A stretch of DNA of 64,000 nucleotides from Diphasiastrum complanatum (Eukaryota; Streptophyta; Lycopodiopsida; Lycopodiales; Lycopodiaceae): positions 22,377,436-22,441,435 of the forward strand of contig CM055093.1 in NCBI GenBank assembly GCA_029204225.1. The letters are read 5' to 3'. Positions 30,166-43,337 of this stretch are shown here, one piece after another. Below the pieces are notes generated by a model. It saw nothing but the letters and a program-made list of their open reading frames with translations. It was not told the DNA's origin and searched no databases. Position 1 is the first letter of the stretch, and every line of letters starts with the position of its first letter. The translations under genes and the position numbers were made by a program.

Positions 30166-31500
30166 GAAAAAGATACTTTTTTTTTTTTGCTTAGTTTCGT
30201 TGCCATGTGTGGACCAATTGAAATCTTGAAATTGGGGTTCTATGTAACGTAGAATTTTTCAAATATAAATAAAATAAAAACTTTCTAAATATATTGCTAT
30301 TTCGTTGGGCAGCATGTGAAAATGCTATTGGTTGATGAGGCTCGCCCTTCCAGCTCATCACTGCCCAAAGAGACCTAAAAATATTGAAAATGAATATGAC
30401 AGATGGTTGAGATGAGAAATTTGATGTACCATTAATGTATATGCATTGTCAAATCATGGTTAATAGGGTTAACTAGAGTTAATTCGTGGCGCCAAATAGA
30501 TCAGTGTTTCAAATTTACGCCAACACATATTTTCAGATTCATGGCTTTTTGTCTACGCATATTTTTAGATTCATAGTTCAGTGTTTCAGATTTTTGCATG
30601 CACATTACGAATGGCGCCATCAAGGAAGTCGTGCTCCTCAATCGACTATGTGTTTCTATTCAACAAGAAATATGATAATAGATTATGGGTGCCAAGAAAA
30701 TATTCAAAAAACCTTTGGGTTTTGATGCATCCATCATCAAGAGGAGCATTTTGAAAAAGCAAAAGGTCAAAACTATCATTTTGATCTTATTGGAAGGCCA
30801 GAATTTTAGATTTCAGAACATCATCAGGAGGAAAATCTATTTCTAAAATTCTAGTCCAACATGTATATATGCATTCAGAGATACATGTGTAAGGATTCAA
30901 TCGTCAGGATCACAAAAAAAACAACTGTGAGTATTGATATTTTTGATACTTAGATTTTTGTCATTCATAAATATCTAATAGTAAACTTGCCAATCTGGTC
31001 ATTATCTTCTTGTAGATTTATATCCATCCAACATAAATGAACGGGATCCCAATGGATCTCTAGCAGGTGTGTTAGATGTTATTCACACTGATATTGGACA
31101 GCTGCAATATCGAGATAAAACTGCAAAAGATCTAGCTGATAGTGAGATATTTTTTTATGAATCAATGGTCGTTGCAAGATATATAATGATGTAAAAAATT
31201 TATTAAAGATAAGCACAGAATAAAAAACAGTCAGATTGAGTTGGTTTATTTCCTTGAGTATATTTGTGGATTTATTTTCAAGTGTCAATGTACACAAAAT
31301 CCCAACGATGTTTGTATGCAAAAATTTATCAGATAGTTTATTGTCTGAACTTATGGATGAAGGCTGGGACAAGAGATCAGATGGAGAAATAGAATGCAGA
31401 ATTAAAATGTCTTCCATGTGCTTTCGTTATCAAATTGAAAAACAAATGTTGAGCTTATGCTTCCATTGTCAAAGATGACAAAAACAATAAAGGTAAATGG

Positions 31501-31728
31501 GTGCCACTCGATCAAGACTTAATAGCCAGTGGACATTCAAAACGAAAAAATATTAAAATTACACACAATGATGCCGTTTTGACATGTGTTGAGGTGGAAG
31601 AAGATTGGAGTCTAAATTACATAAGGCGAGAACTATTGCTCCTACAAGATGATGTACTTTCAGACTTCAGATTCATTTTCAATGGTAAGTTCGTAAGTAA
31701 CTGCAAACACTCAATTCTTTATGAATAG
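31501..31728 (+). CDS. Unrecognised partial reading frame in the 30-33 kb insertion
   Basis: About 75 codons with a balanced, soluble-protein composition (for example HNDAVLTCVEVEEDW and FRFIFNGKF), preceded in frame by GKWVPL-like sequence. I do not recognise the family. It may be an exon of a captured or decayed gene. There is no evidence of a complete gene. Confidence 0.25.
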   Translation: MPLDQDLIASGHSKRKNIKITHNDAVLTCVEVEEDWSLNYIRRELLLLQDDVLSDFRFIFNGKFVSNCKHSILYE

Positions 31729-31991
31729 TTTCAATCAAAACTTTCTAATACAATATCTGTACTAATTGTAACTCACTTTGTAATACCGTAAAAATTTATG
31801 ATGAATATTAGTAACTGATTAATGTCAATAAATAAATAGCTGAAATTGTTATATGCTAGACTTTCTCCTTTCGAGCAATACACTTCATTGATATGAGATG
31901 GATTACCAACTATTGTTTGCATACCTTGATTTAACATGTCTTTAAAAAAAAAAAAAAATGGTGGTGGGATTGGAAACTTTTTAATATTCAC

Positions 31992-32888
31992 CTATGCAAA
32001 TGCCTCATTTATCATCTTAAACATTGTTGCATATGCTTTCCTACTGATGCTAGAAAAGTCACATGCCCCCTGAATCAATGTAGTATCTAATATTTTTTCA
32101 ACTTCATTCATAATGCTATCAATAACTGAAGCCTTACACTTTTTCATTTTGTTATTGTTTAACATTGATTTCATAGATTTAGAAGTCAAGATAGAGCCTA
32201 GTGAGTTTCCAATCGAAATCTCATCGGCCAAATGGTCTTCAACAACCAATGCTGATATGCATTGCAAACATAATGTTCAAAAAATGTCAGTAGAAATTAG
32301 GACACTCATAGTATTCACAGCAGTATAATAAGCAAATGGACAGAAAGATGAAATGAATAAATAACAAAACTAGTGATTATGAATGAATCAAAAAGTTCAA
32401 TCAATTTTCAATACCAAATAAGCTATAACTTACTTGATGCACGGATTCGTCTTTTTCTATGACCTCCTCTGGATGATAGATCACATATATCCTTGTTTAC
32501 CAGTCTTTTCCTCTTGTTGCTTCGGACCTTTCTGTTGAGCACATCCATATCTTTAACCAGAGACAAATATCAGATACACATGGATTGAAATGTAGTTTTT
32601 ATCTCATCATTACTACTTGGATAATGATGCAAAGAAGATTTCAATCTTTGGATCTCCTTCTTGAGCATCTCATTTTCATCCAAACAAATATTCAACTTTG
32701 TAAATTTTTTCTTTGCACTCCTTTGATATTTTCCTTGATTCCTCCTCCAAATAATGTATTCTTTGCATTGAATGTGTATTTCCATAGAGCATCAAATTCT
32801 CACAGTAACTCAAAAGGCCATTTTTACCATGACACATATAGATTATTAACTGACTATCGAATGAAAATCTGGATGTTGCAATGAACAT
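31992..32888 (-). pseudogene. Unrecognised multi-exon gene fragment with coiled coil
   Basis: Minus-strand pieces look like exons. 32888-32570 encodes a charged, probably coiled-coil stretch (LEEESRKISKECKEK; LDENEMLKKEIQRLK) with a frameshift between the two parts. Next comes a basic, nuclear-signal-like piece RKVRSNKRKRLV ending at a GTAAG donor near 32432. 32267-31992 encodes CLQCISALVVEDHLADE through an alanine stop. I cannot name the protein. Its location inside an insertion in an LTR suggests capture by a transposon or an older gene remnant. Confidence 0.35.
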
Positions 32889-33254
32889 GGATCAATAGGA
32901 TACAATGTTCCTGATGACCATAAATCTACATGCTTTAGCTTTTCCTCCCTGTGTCAAACCATATCAAAAGTTGACAATTTGGGTTGCTTTAAATTTCTTG
33001 TCCAAAGCGGAGCATATTCTGGTGACAGATCCACATGAAGATGATAAAGCTTTGTCATCAGTACAATAGTATAGTAACAAACAACACAATGACAATAACA
33101 AAGTTAGAGATGGCGCTAACGACTTTGCTGGAGATAGAGATGGCGCTAAACACTTGTTTTAGATCTTGGAGATAGAGATGGCGTAGGCTTTGTTTCAGAA
33201 ATGTCACTCCTAATTCAAATTTTTGAGTGTTCCCAACTATTGGGAGAGAATATT

Positions 33255-33860
33255 TCAGCATTCGTAGTGCAATACACATAAGAAGCATAGAGAATCTGAA
33301 TTAAGCAATTGTGAATACAACGACCAGATCACAAATCTGTGCCCAAGAATGGGTCACAGTAATGGTGCAATGTGTGCAGTGATCTTACTTAGCTAGTTAT
33401 AGATTAAATAATTATCTCTAATTTCTGAATGGCTTTCACTCTCTCTAAGATCTCTGATCCTATGGAATCAGATAATTAAGACACAATGGAGTTCATGCAG
33501 GAACTCTGTTTTACTCTTCTCCACTTGCATGTATGTTCATCATAGATTGTCTCATCGTCATTTACGTGAGTTGCCGTTATGTATATATGTACATGGAGCA
33601 GTTACAATGACTGCGTGGGCAACGAGCATGAAATAGTGCGGTTACTTAAAAGTACTGAAATGAACTGTGACATGGTCTGCGTTGGCGGACGGGACAGTGT
33701 GGATGACGTGGATCTTGAACCGAAGACTTTGAGATCGTAGGAGAATGAAGAGGATGTAGTCAAAGATCTCGAACTTGAAGAGTTCATCGTCGATCCTACT
33801 TTTGATCTAGCTGATTGATTGCACAGATGTTCAATTTCAGAGAGTAAGACTGCAAAGTTG
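33255..33860 (-). repeat. Remaining part of element B's 5' LTR
   Basis: Parallels 48235-48620 of B2 (ATACAACGACCAGATCAC, TCTCTGATCCTATGGAATCAG, GAGTTCATGCAGGAACTCTG). It runs up to the long GA tract, where homology is lost. Confidence 0.7.
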
Positions 33861-33864
33861 TTGT

Positions 33865-36004
<2,140 letters not shown>

Positions 36005-36711
36005 TGTGTTAGAATCAGCAATTTTCACATGTTGACATCTATGTGGATCCACACGTGTGAGGACCTGTCCACACGTGTGAAATGGCACTTGTAATATTCA
36101 AATCCATTTTGACTTGCTTTCATTTGAGTCAAATATGACATCTCCTAAATTATAGGAGTTAGGTCCTAGATTGTAGGAATCTAGAAGGTCAATACAAACC
36201 ACCAATAGATGATGTGGCAAACTTGATAGATCTTATCCAAAGTGGATATGGATGAGTACAATGAGCTGTCCCACACGTGCTGGATGCAACTTAGAGAGGG
36301 ATTATGGTGATTGTGTACTTGATCCATGATGGGTCCATTGTTTAGTTCATAGATTATGGTGATTGTGTACTTGATCCATGATGGATCCATTGTGAACTCA
36401 ACGATGAGAAGCATTGGTTTATGAAGCAATCTTGGTGTTTTCACTCTCTATAGCACTTTCTTTGTGAATGAATGCTTAGTAAATCATAAGTAAACTATTT
36501 CTCTATTATCAGGCCGTATAGTAGCTATACTTCACACGTGTGAAGCCGTGGATCATCATTTCTTGATTGTTCTTGCTTGGAATCACAATAATTGTCAACT
36601 AGAAGCTTGATTTGGAAGCTAGTCTTGATGTAGATCAAGATCCCAAGCTACCAATCACTCTTTATGATCTTTTGTAGATCTAATTAAGTCCTTAAACTCT
36701 GAAATTTGACA
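36005..36711 (+). repeat. 5' LTR of element C
   Basis: Begins TGTGTTAGAATC (or two bases later) and ends TTTGACA before the primer site. Two ACACGTGT palindromes lie near 36050-36080 and another near 36533. Confidence 0.7.
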
Positions 36712-36724
36712 TGGTATCAAAGCC
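36712..36724 (+). other. Primer-binding site of element C
   Basis: TGGTATCAAAGCC, one base different from the usual initiator Met-tRNA complement TGGTATCAGAGCC, immediately after the LTR. Confidence 0.8.
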
Positions 36725-37335
36725 AAGTCAAAGAGCTTAGTTGATGATTCAAATATCTTCATTTTGGTGAAAGCATTGGAGCTAGATTCATTTTGAAGGA
36801 GGGCGACCTTTACTAATAGTTTACTTGTGATATTGAGGTTCAGATTAGTGTGTAAAGTTCAGATGTACTTCTCACACGTGTAAGAGGCTGCTGGAGTTGT
36901 ACTTTCACCAAAACTTTGTGGTTTTTCAGTATTTGAGCTTCAAAACAAGTTGTGAAAAGTGAAACTAGTGATGTGCTTGTAAAAATCCAATGTATCCATT
37001 ATAAATTTGATGAGGAATGGTGTTAGAAGTTTATTAAACCTCCAAATCATTGAGAATGAGCTTTGAGGCTTATGTTTTAGTTCAAGAGTGAAGCTAAAAT
37101 CAATTCTAAACACCATAGGAAGGCATTGGCACTTCCAAGCGTCAAATCCAAGCTTCTAAATTGAATAAAGTTGTGTAGAATTCAATTTCTCAAGTCTTTT
37201 TGAGTTAAAGATCGTACTAGATCTCGCTTATTGAGTTTTGTGAGATTCAAGAGTGTAGCCTTGTGGCTAAATTCTGAGAAAGAGAGAAGGGAGAGCCTTT
37301 GAAATAGTACATTTGTTGTACTTGTTACTAGTTAG

Positions 37336-38320
37336 AATGGGTTCAATTGGAGCCTATCTTCTTGAGGCTAGTGAGAGGCTAAATTCTAGTAATTATTCAA
37401 CTTGGAAAGTTATAATGGAGTCACTTCTAGGACTTGTATGATCTTGTCATTGGTGAGGAAGAAGAGCCTCAAGGAGGACAAGATCAAGTAAGGTACGAAA
37501 AGCGAGTTAGACTAGCATTACATTGCCTAAAAATGAATGTTAGTAATGCACTTAAAGAAGTTGCTTCAAGTACCTCAGCCAAGAAGGATTGGAACTCCTT
37601 AAATATGAATCCAAGAATGTCTCTGAAGTGCTTATGCTAAGGAATAGAGTTCTACAAAGCATTAGAGGGCTCGAGAATATGTCTTGAGGATAAATCTCTT
37701 AATAAAGAACTTTTCATCATAAGTGAGAGTGTTCAAGATGATGAGCTTGTTCAAATCGTTTTGAATGGTCTTGGAGACGAGTTCTCCAATCTTGTATAAA
37801 GCTTTGCTATTCAAGATTGTCTACCTTCTATTGACAAGCTCCATAGTGTGCTTGTGGCCGAGGAGAGTAAAATCCTTCATGTCAAGCAAAGGATTGAGTT
37901 CTTAAAGTTGCATGATGGTGATGACAAGGCCAACTATTCAAGCAAAGGAAAGGCAAAGTCCAAGAAGAAGATCCAACAAAAGGAGACCAAGAGTGATGAT
38001 CAACCATCAAGCTCTAAAGGTGGAAAGAAGAACAAAGCCAAGCTCAAGTGCTTCTTTTGTGGAAAGAAGGGGCACTTTGCACCCGAGTGCTACAAGAAGA
38101 AGAATGCACAAGGAGAGAGCAAGCAAGGCAACCTCACCCTTGAGGAAGAAGAGGATGAAGTGGATTCATCATTGATGGCATCTACATCAACATCCAAGAG
38201 CTACTCCAATGACACATGGTGGATTGATAGTGGGACTAGCTCCCACATGACATTCCAAAATGATTTTTTCTCAACTCTTGTACCTTTTCTAAATCCAAAA
38301 AAGACCCTTTGTAAAGATTC
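37336..38320 (+). pseudogene. Element C gag and protease start
   Basis: Gag starts at the ATG 37336 (NSSNYSTWKVIMESLL, with the conserved Trp intact). A frameshift near 37430 leads to the YEKRVRLALHCLKMNVSNAL block, then more stops. From 37848 the frame is open: a Lys-rich linker, CCHC knuckle CFFCGKKGHFAPECYKKK (about 38050-38100), then protease active site WWIDSGTSSHM (about 38218). The frame is broken by the insertion at about 38301. Confidence 0.8.
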
Positions 38321-38656
38321 TTTTTATATTTTTTCTCAATTTTTTCTTACACGTGGAGCAATCAAAAGACTCAAATTTGAAATCTACGTAACGTAATTTT
38401 TTGAGTCCACATTTTGATTCCACTCTAAAAATGGCATAACTTTTTAATGGGAAGTTCAAATTTAGCGAAGTTTAATGCATTGGAAAGCGCTTGAGAAGAC
38501 CTTTCCAATGATATGTTACATGACATACTTCTGAGCTACGATTAAAAAGTTATGGCAAGTCAAACATATTAGTGTTATAATATTTTAATAATATAAATTA
38601 CATTGAATTCTTAAAGGGTCTTTTTGGAGCCCAAAACTCCTCTAATGTAGGTTGTA
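38295..38656. mobile_element. MITE-like insertion in element C protease
   Basis: About 350 non-coding AT-rich bases interrupt the protease between NPKK and ILTASDQV. CCAAAAAAGACCCTTTGTAA at 38295 is repeated inverted as TTAAAGGGTCTTTTTGG at 38611-38627, with about 30 further bases before coding resumes. AAAAAG occurs at both joints and may be a target duplication. The family cannot be named. Confidence 0.5.
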
Positions 38657-38659
38657 AAA

Positions 38660-39660
38660 AGTCTATTCTAACAGCAAGTGATCAAGTATGTAGAATAGAT
38701 GGAGTGGGAACTATTCCCTTAAGTCTTGGATCCTCTAAAAGAGTAGATCTTGATAATGTACTCTATGTTCCTACACTCACTAAGAATTTGTTAAGTGTAG
38801 GTCAATTGATGGATGATGGTTTAGATGTCCATTTTAAGCAAGGTGTTTGCTCCATAATGATGAATGATATTTGCATTGTAAAGGGATTCAAGCAAGGAAG
38901 GATTTTTAAGCTTGATGCTAATGTTTTTCTTGGAAGTGTGAACATGGCTAAGGAGGAGCTCAATCAAGTGGAGCTATGGCACAAAAGGTTGGGTCATTCC
39001 AACTTCAAATCAATGGAGATGCTATGCACCAAGGATCTTGCTCTCGGCCTTCCAAAGACACTCTCAAAGTGTGGAAAAAAACGTGAAGCTTGTAGCCTTT
39101 CAAACTTGACACACAAGCTACCTTTTGTTAATTCTTCCACTAGATCTACAAAAACATTAGATCTCATTCATAGTGATGTGCACTCTTGTTCTCAAGAATC
39201 TAATGGATATGCATCTATGTATGTATCTTTTATTGAAAATTACTCTAGATACCTTGGATTGAACTTTTGGATTCCAAAAGTAAAGTGTTTGAAGCTTTTG
39301 TTAAGTTCAAAACTCTAGTTGAGAATCAACTTGATGCTAGAATTAAAGTATTGAGGAGTGATAACGGTGGAGAGTATATCTCCACCAAGATGATAGAGTT
39401 TTGTAAATCCAATGGCATTCAAAGAGAGCTTACATGTACTTATAGTCCTCCACAAAATGGTATAGCCGAGAGAATGAATAGAACACATTGTGAGTGTGCA
39501 AAGGCTTTAAGGCTAGATTCATCTCTACCTAAGTCCTTTTAGGGAGAAACTATCATTTGTGCAACTTATTTGTGTAATAGATTGCCATGTAAGCCCATTG
39601 GAGGCATAACATATTATGAGTCTCTATTTTGTAAGAAGCTGAATCTTAAAGATCTTATTG
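38660..39660 (+). pseudogene. Element C protease end and partial integrase
   Basis: Continues the polyprotein: VGTIPLSLGSS, LTKNLLSVGQLMDDGLD, pre-integrase ELWHKRLGHSNFKSME with a CSLS remnant (the second zinc Cys pair is partly lost), HSDVHS, then after a frameshift near 39260 RSDNGGEYISTK, PPQNGIAERMNRTHCE and a stop at 39541. Coding homology ends near NLKDL (39660), before the integrase C-terminus. Confidence 0.8.
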
Positions 39661-40930
39661 TTTTGAATTGAACAAGGCTCTACAGTCCTAATCAGTGAGT
39701 TGCTGACTGACAGTAAATTCTTTGTCAGTTTGGGTACACATTAGGAGAAATATGGGCTCAAAATGGGCCCTTTAAGAAATTTCACTTTAGAGAGAGGTTA
39801 CGTAGAGAGAGAATGCAAACCGGTAACTTCTGGTCGCCATTTTCCAAGTTTTCGGCCTTGCTCGATGTTTGACTAGTATGGCTAACTTCAAACAATAGTT
39901 AGTTAAGCATGAGATGTAATAACTTCTCTTCATGTTCGTTCCAAAATTTGGGACTAGAGCTTTAAGACTAAAAATCTTGGTGTGCTCAATGCAAAAACTG
40001 AAGTGGGAGTGGCATAACTTTTGAAATCATTGTATGCTTATAGTGAAATATGAGGCGGGACGATTTTTCAATGCGACATAAACATTACAAAAGTAAGGTA
40101 TGCTAGATCTAATCATATAAATTTACTGTAGTTTGATGCATTTACATGATTGTAACTTTTAACAATGGCAATGTTCCATTTGCATGTTGCTCTTCCGATG
40201 GAAGGCACTCCAATACGCTACACAGTTCCGAAGTGAGAGAGTGATGGTGACTATCTGTGGTTCTGATCAGAAGCGACCCTGTGATTGCACATCGCGACCA
40301 TCCGTGAAGGAAGAGACCACGCTGCACATCGCGACTTATATATGTGGGAAGAGGACCCACGCTGCCCAGCCCATGCCTAATTTTTGGAGAATTGGGAGAG
40401 ATAGGCCCGGCAAACAACTGGGTGCCCACCAGTGTAAACCTGAGATTTTATATGTAAGTAGACGCAAGGGACCGGTAATAGTGACTGAAGTGAAAATTCG
40501 CTGACCACTGACTGCTGACTGTCTGAAAATTCTTAACCTTTGGATACATTCTAGGAAGTTAAGGCAGAGTCGTCTGAATCACTGATGTAAGTTGTAATTT
40601 CAGACTGATATTAAAATTACCCTTAAAGAACTTCTAATGGTTGTGCCGATTGTTCCACTAAAATTTATAATGACTCTATTTGGAAGTCTATTTTTTAGAC
40701 TTTATGAAGTTTACAGTCTGAAAGGCTTTTGAGTATAACCGAACTACATACATCATTTCTGAACAGTGACAATTTGAAAATCTCATAAGTTTATCCACTG
40801 AAAGCAATAATTGCGGTTTTCAGATTTTATAATTCTGTGAGGACTTTATATGATTTTGCATAAGGAGAATGAATGATTGAACTGTTTGCCATTTAACGAA
40901 ATTTGATGGATACAAATCTGCAAAACCGAC
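39661..40930. other. Unassigned sequence between elements C and G
   Basis: I recognise no gene or transposon. 40142-40504 is open on both strands in different frames but has no motif I know. Confidence 0.5.
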
Positions 40931-40935
40931 AAAAA
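40931..40935. repeat. Target-site duplication AAAAA, left copy (element G)
   Basis: AAAAA precedes the TGTGAGAAATT end of element G and recurs at 45886-45890. It is low in complexity but exactly placed. Confidence 0.75.
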
Positions 40936-41694
40936 TGTGAGAAATTGGCAAAAATCTAGCTTGGTATTTTTTATGATAGAAGTTTTAAGTGAATCTCACA
41001 TGTGTGGAGGATGTTCCCACGTGTGGAGAATTGTAAAGTAAATCAAAATGTTTGATATAGGGGTCTCATAGAATTTCATAGTCAAGCATTTAGGTGTAGG
41101 ATGTTGATAGGGTCAAATTTGGCATAGATGGCAAATTATCCATTTCCACTTGTAATGTCACTATTGAGCCAAAATGGAGTAGGAGGCCAAACTTGTGCCA
41201 ATTAGAGTGTAGACAAGTGTAATGCTTTTGTTTGATGAAGTTTAAGAGGTCCAATAGGATTTAGAGGTGGAACCATGTGTGGTCCAATAGGAATTTGAGG
41301 TGTGCTTGAATATAGTGTGATCCAATCATAGTTAAGCATAGTGGTAGCTCATGGATCTACTAGTATCATTGTACTCCTCATTTGGATCTAATTGATTTTG
41401 AGATTGAGGGAATTTTGAGTGTCATTGAATTTCTAGCTTTCTCTCTCTACCCGAGAGCTCATGATGGTCTTTCTCTCTCTACCCGAGAAGAGCAGCTTGT
41501 TTTTACTTAGAATACTTTTGGAACACTTCCCACATGTGTGAGTGAGAGTTGGAAGTGATTGAATGCATGTATATGTTTTTGCCATAGGATCTAAGATTGA
41601 TCTTGAATCTCAATCTAGTCTTGATCTTGGTGCATCTACACACGTTAGGAGATCACAAGTACATGGTGGACAATCCACACATGTGAATTCAACA
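40936..41694 (+). repeat. 5' LTR of element G
   Basis: Starts TGTGAGAAATTGG and ends GAATTCAACA. It carries CACATGTGTGG and CCCACGTGTGG palindromic words near 41000-41030 and paired CTCTACCCGAGA motifs near 41450-41490. Confidence 0.95.
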
Positions 41695-41707
41695 TGGTAT
41701 CAGAGCC
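41695..41707 (+). other. Primer-binding site of element G
   Basis: TGGTATCAGAGCC directly after the LTR; perfect initiator Met-tRNA complement. Confidence 0.95.
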
Positions 41708-42450
41708 TACCTAAGTTTACCATGCATTTTGATCCATTTAAGTGACAACTATTCATCAATCTTGAGCTAGAAGTTGTCAAGGTCCATTTTCCTAGCTATC
41801 TTGTTCAATTTTGGATCAAAAGAGATCAGAAGGACATTGATTGGGTCTGACCTAGTAATGTAATACATCAGGTGCTCAGACACATGTGAGGAACATCCAA
41901 TTTCAGTTTGGGAGTTCTCTTTCATGGTTGATCCAAAAATCTTGCTAGATAGCTTGTTTTGAGGCTATTTTTGTCTAGTTTCTGATGCAACAGTTTCATT
42001 CCATTTGGTTGTGCCAATCAAAAGTTATAAGCTTTTGAAGAGGGTTAGGTAGGGCACCTAGACCTGGGTGGACACATTTGGTTTGGTCAAGAGATTGCTT
42101 GTTTGATCCAAAATCATAGTTGAATGCTTACCAATCTCATCTATATGTGATCTAGGCACTGTTTTGAGATCTTAGCCATTTTGTTTCATGCAATATCATT
42201 GTATTTGAGTCAAATTTGGTTTCTTAGTGTATTTCACACGTGCTAAGAGTGTTTGATCCTAACTTTGCCCATACTCCATCATTTGATGTGAAGTAGATCT
42301 AGTTTTGGAGAGATTGAGATAGCTAGTGAGAATCATCTCATAGTTTGTTGCAAGATATTGCATAGGAGATGGTAGCACACCATTATTGGATCCTATAGTG
42401 AGAGAGAAGCAACATTTTTTGTTCATCACTTTTATTTATTTCCACTTTAC

Positions 42451-43335
42451 ATGACTTCAATGAGTTCATACTTTGTGCAACCAAGTGAGAGATTGTCTAC
42501 TTCCAATTATTCAATATAGAAGTTGAGGATGGAGTCCATCTTCATACTCCAAGATGTGATGGACATTGTACTAGGGAGTGAGGAGGAGCCTCAAGTCCTT
42601 CAAGAAGTACAAAAATACAAGAAGAGAGCTAGGATGGCTCTCCACTGCATTAAGATGAATGTCTCTAATGAGATATTGAGGGAGATTGGTGATTGTTCTA
42701 CATCCAAGGAAGCATGGAATTGTCTCAAGTTCATCTATGAGGCTAAGAACACCTATAGGCTCCTCACTCTTAGAAATCAAATCTTCCAAAGTAGTCAAAA
42801 GAGTGATGAGAGTGCATCTAATTATGTTTTGAGAGTCAAGGATATTCATAGGGAGCTTGCATGTATTGGTGACTCAATCAATCAAAGTGAGCTAGTCCAA
42901 GTCATTCTCAATGACTTGAGAGATGAATATGACAACCTTGTCCAATCCTATGCCATTAAGGAGGAGCTACCAAGTTTGGAGGCCCTTCAAAGTGTGCTTA
43001 TTCCTGAAGAATCAAGACAAGAGTACAAACTCTTGAGGATGGACAAGCTATCACTCAATCATGATGATGGCAAAGTTCTATTTGCCAAGCACAAAGAGAG
43101 GAGTAAGAAGCAACATCATCACTTATCTAATGACAAAGCTAAAGACCAAGATGGAGAGGAGGAGGATACCGCTCATGCTTCTAATTCAAATCTCAAGAAG
43201 AAGAAGATCAAGTGCTTTTATTGTGGCAAGAAAGGCCATTATGCCACCAATTGCTTCAAGAAGAAAAATCAACTCAATCAAGCCAACATCACCAATGAGA
43301 AAGAAGACTATATTACAAGTGATGGAAAGGCTCTC
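42451..43335 (+). pseudogene. Element G gag with CCHC knuckle
   Basis: Copia capsid protein. The ancestral start is the ATG at 42451. The conserved Trp of the SNYSxWK motif is a TAG stop at 42517, after which the frame is open from Met 42523 for 330 codons. Visible motifs: KRARMALHCIKMNVSNEIL, STSKEAWNCLK, VLRVKDIHRELACIGDSI, and the knuckle CFYCGKKGHYATNCFKKK (about 43210-43265). A shift of frame near 43330 separates it from protease. If translation can start at 42523 an almost full gag could still be made. Confidence 0.85.
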
Positions 43336-43337
43336 TT

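Larger units (their letters stand above)
30166..33254. mobile_element. 3.1-kb unidentified insertion splitting element B's LTR
   Basis: Defined by comparison with the uninterrupted LTR of B2: LTR homology stops near 30160 and resumes near 33255 (CAATACACATAAGAAG versus CGATACACATAAAGAAAG). It is AT-rich and starts near a T-rich run. It includes frames on both strands (31501-31728 plus; 31992-32888 minus) and a small tandem repeat near 33105-33210. No LTR or terminal inverted repeat could be identified. A Helitron or Mutator-type element carrying gene fragments is possible but unproven. Confidence 0.5.
36005..39660 (+). mobile_element. Element C: 3'-truncated Ty1/copia retrotransposon
   Basis: Has a 5' LTR, primer site, gag, CCHC knuckle, protease, pre-integrase and part of integrase, all plus strand. 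Homology stops near 39660 within integrase, with no RT, RNase H or 3' LTR. A 0.35-kb insertion lies inside the protease region. Gag has a frameshift near 37430 and stops after 37640. It is related to elements D, F and G in protein but has a different LTR. Confidence 0.8.
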
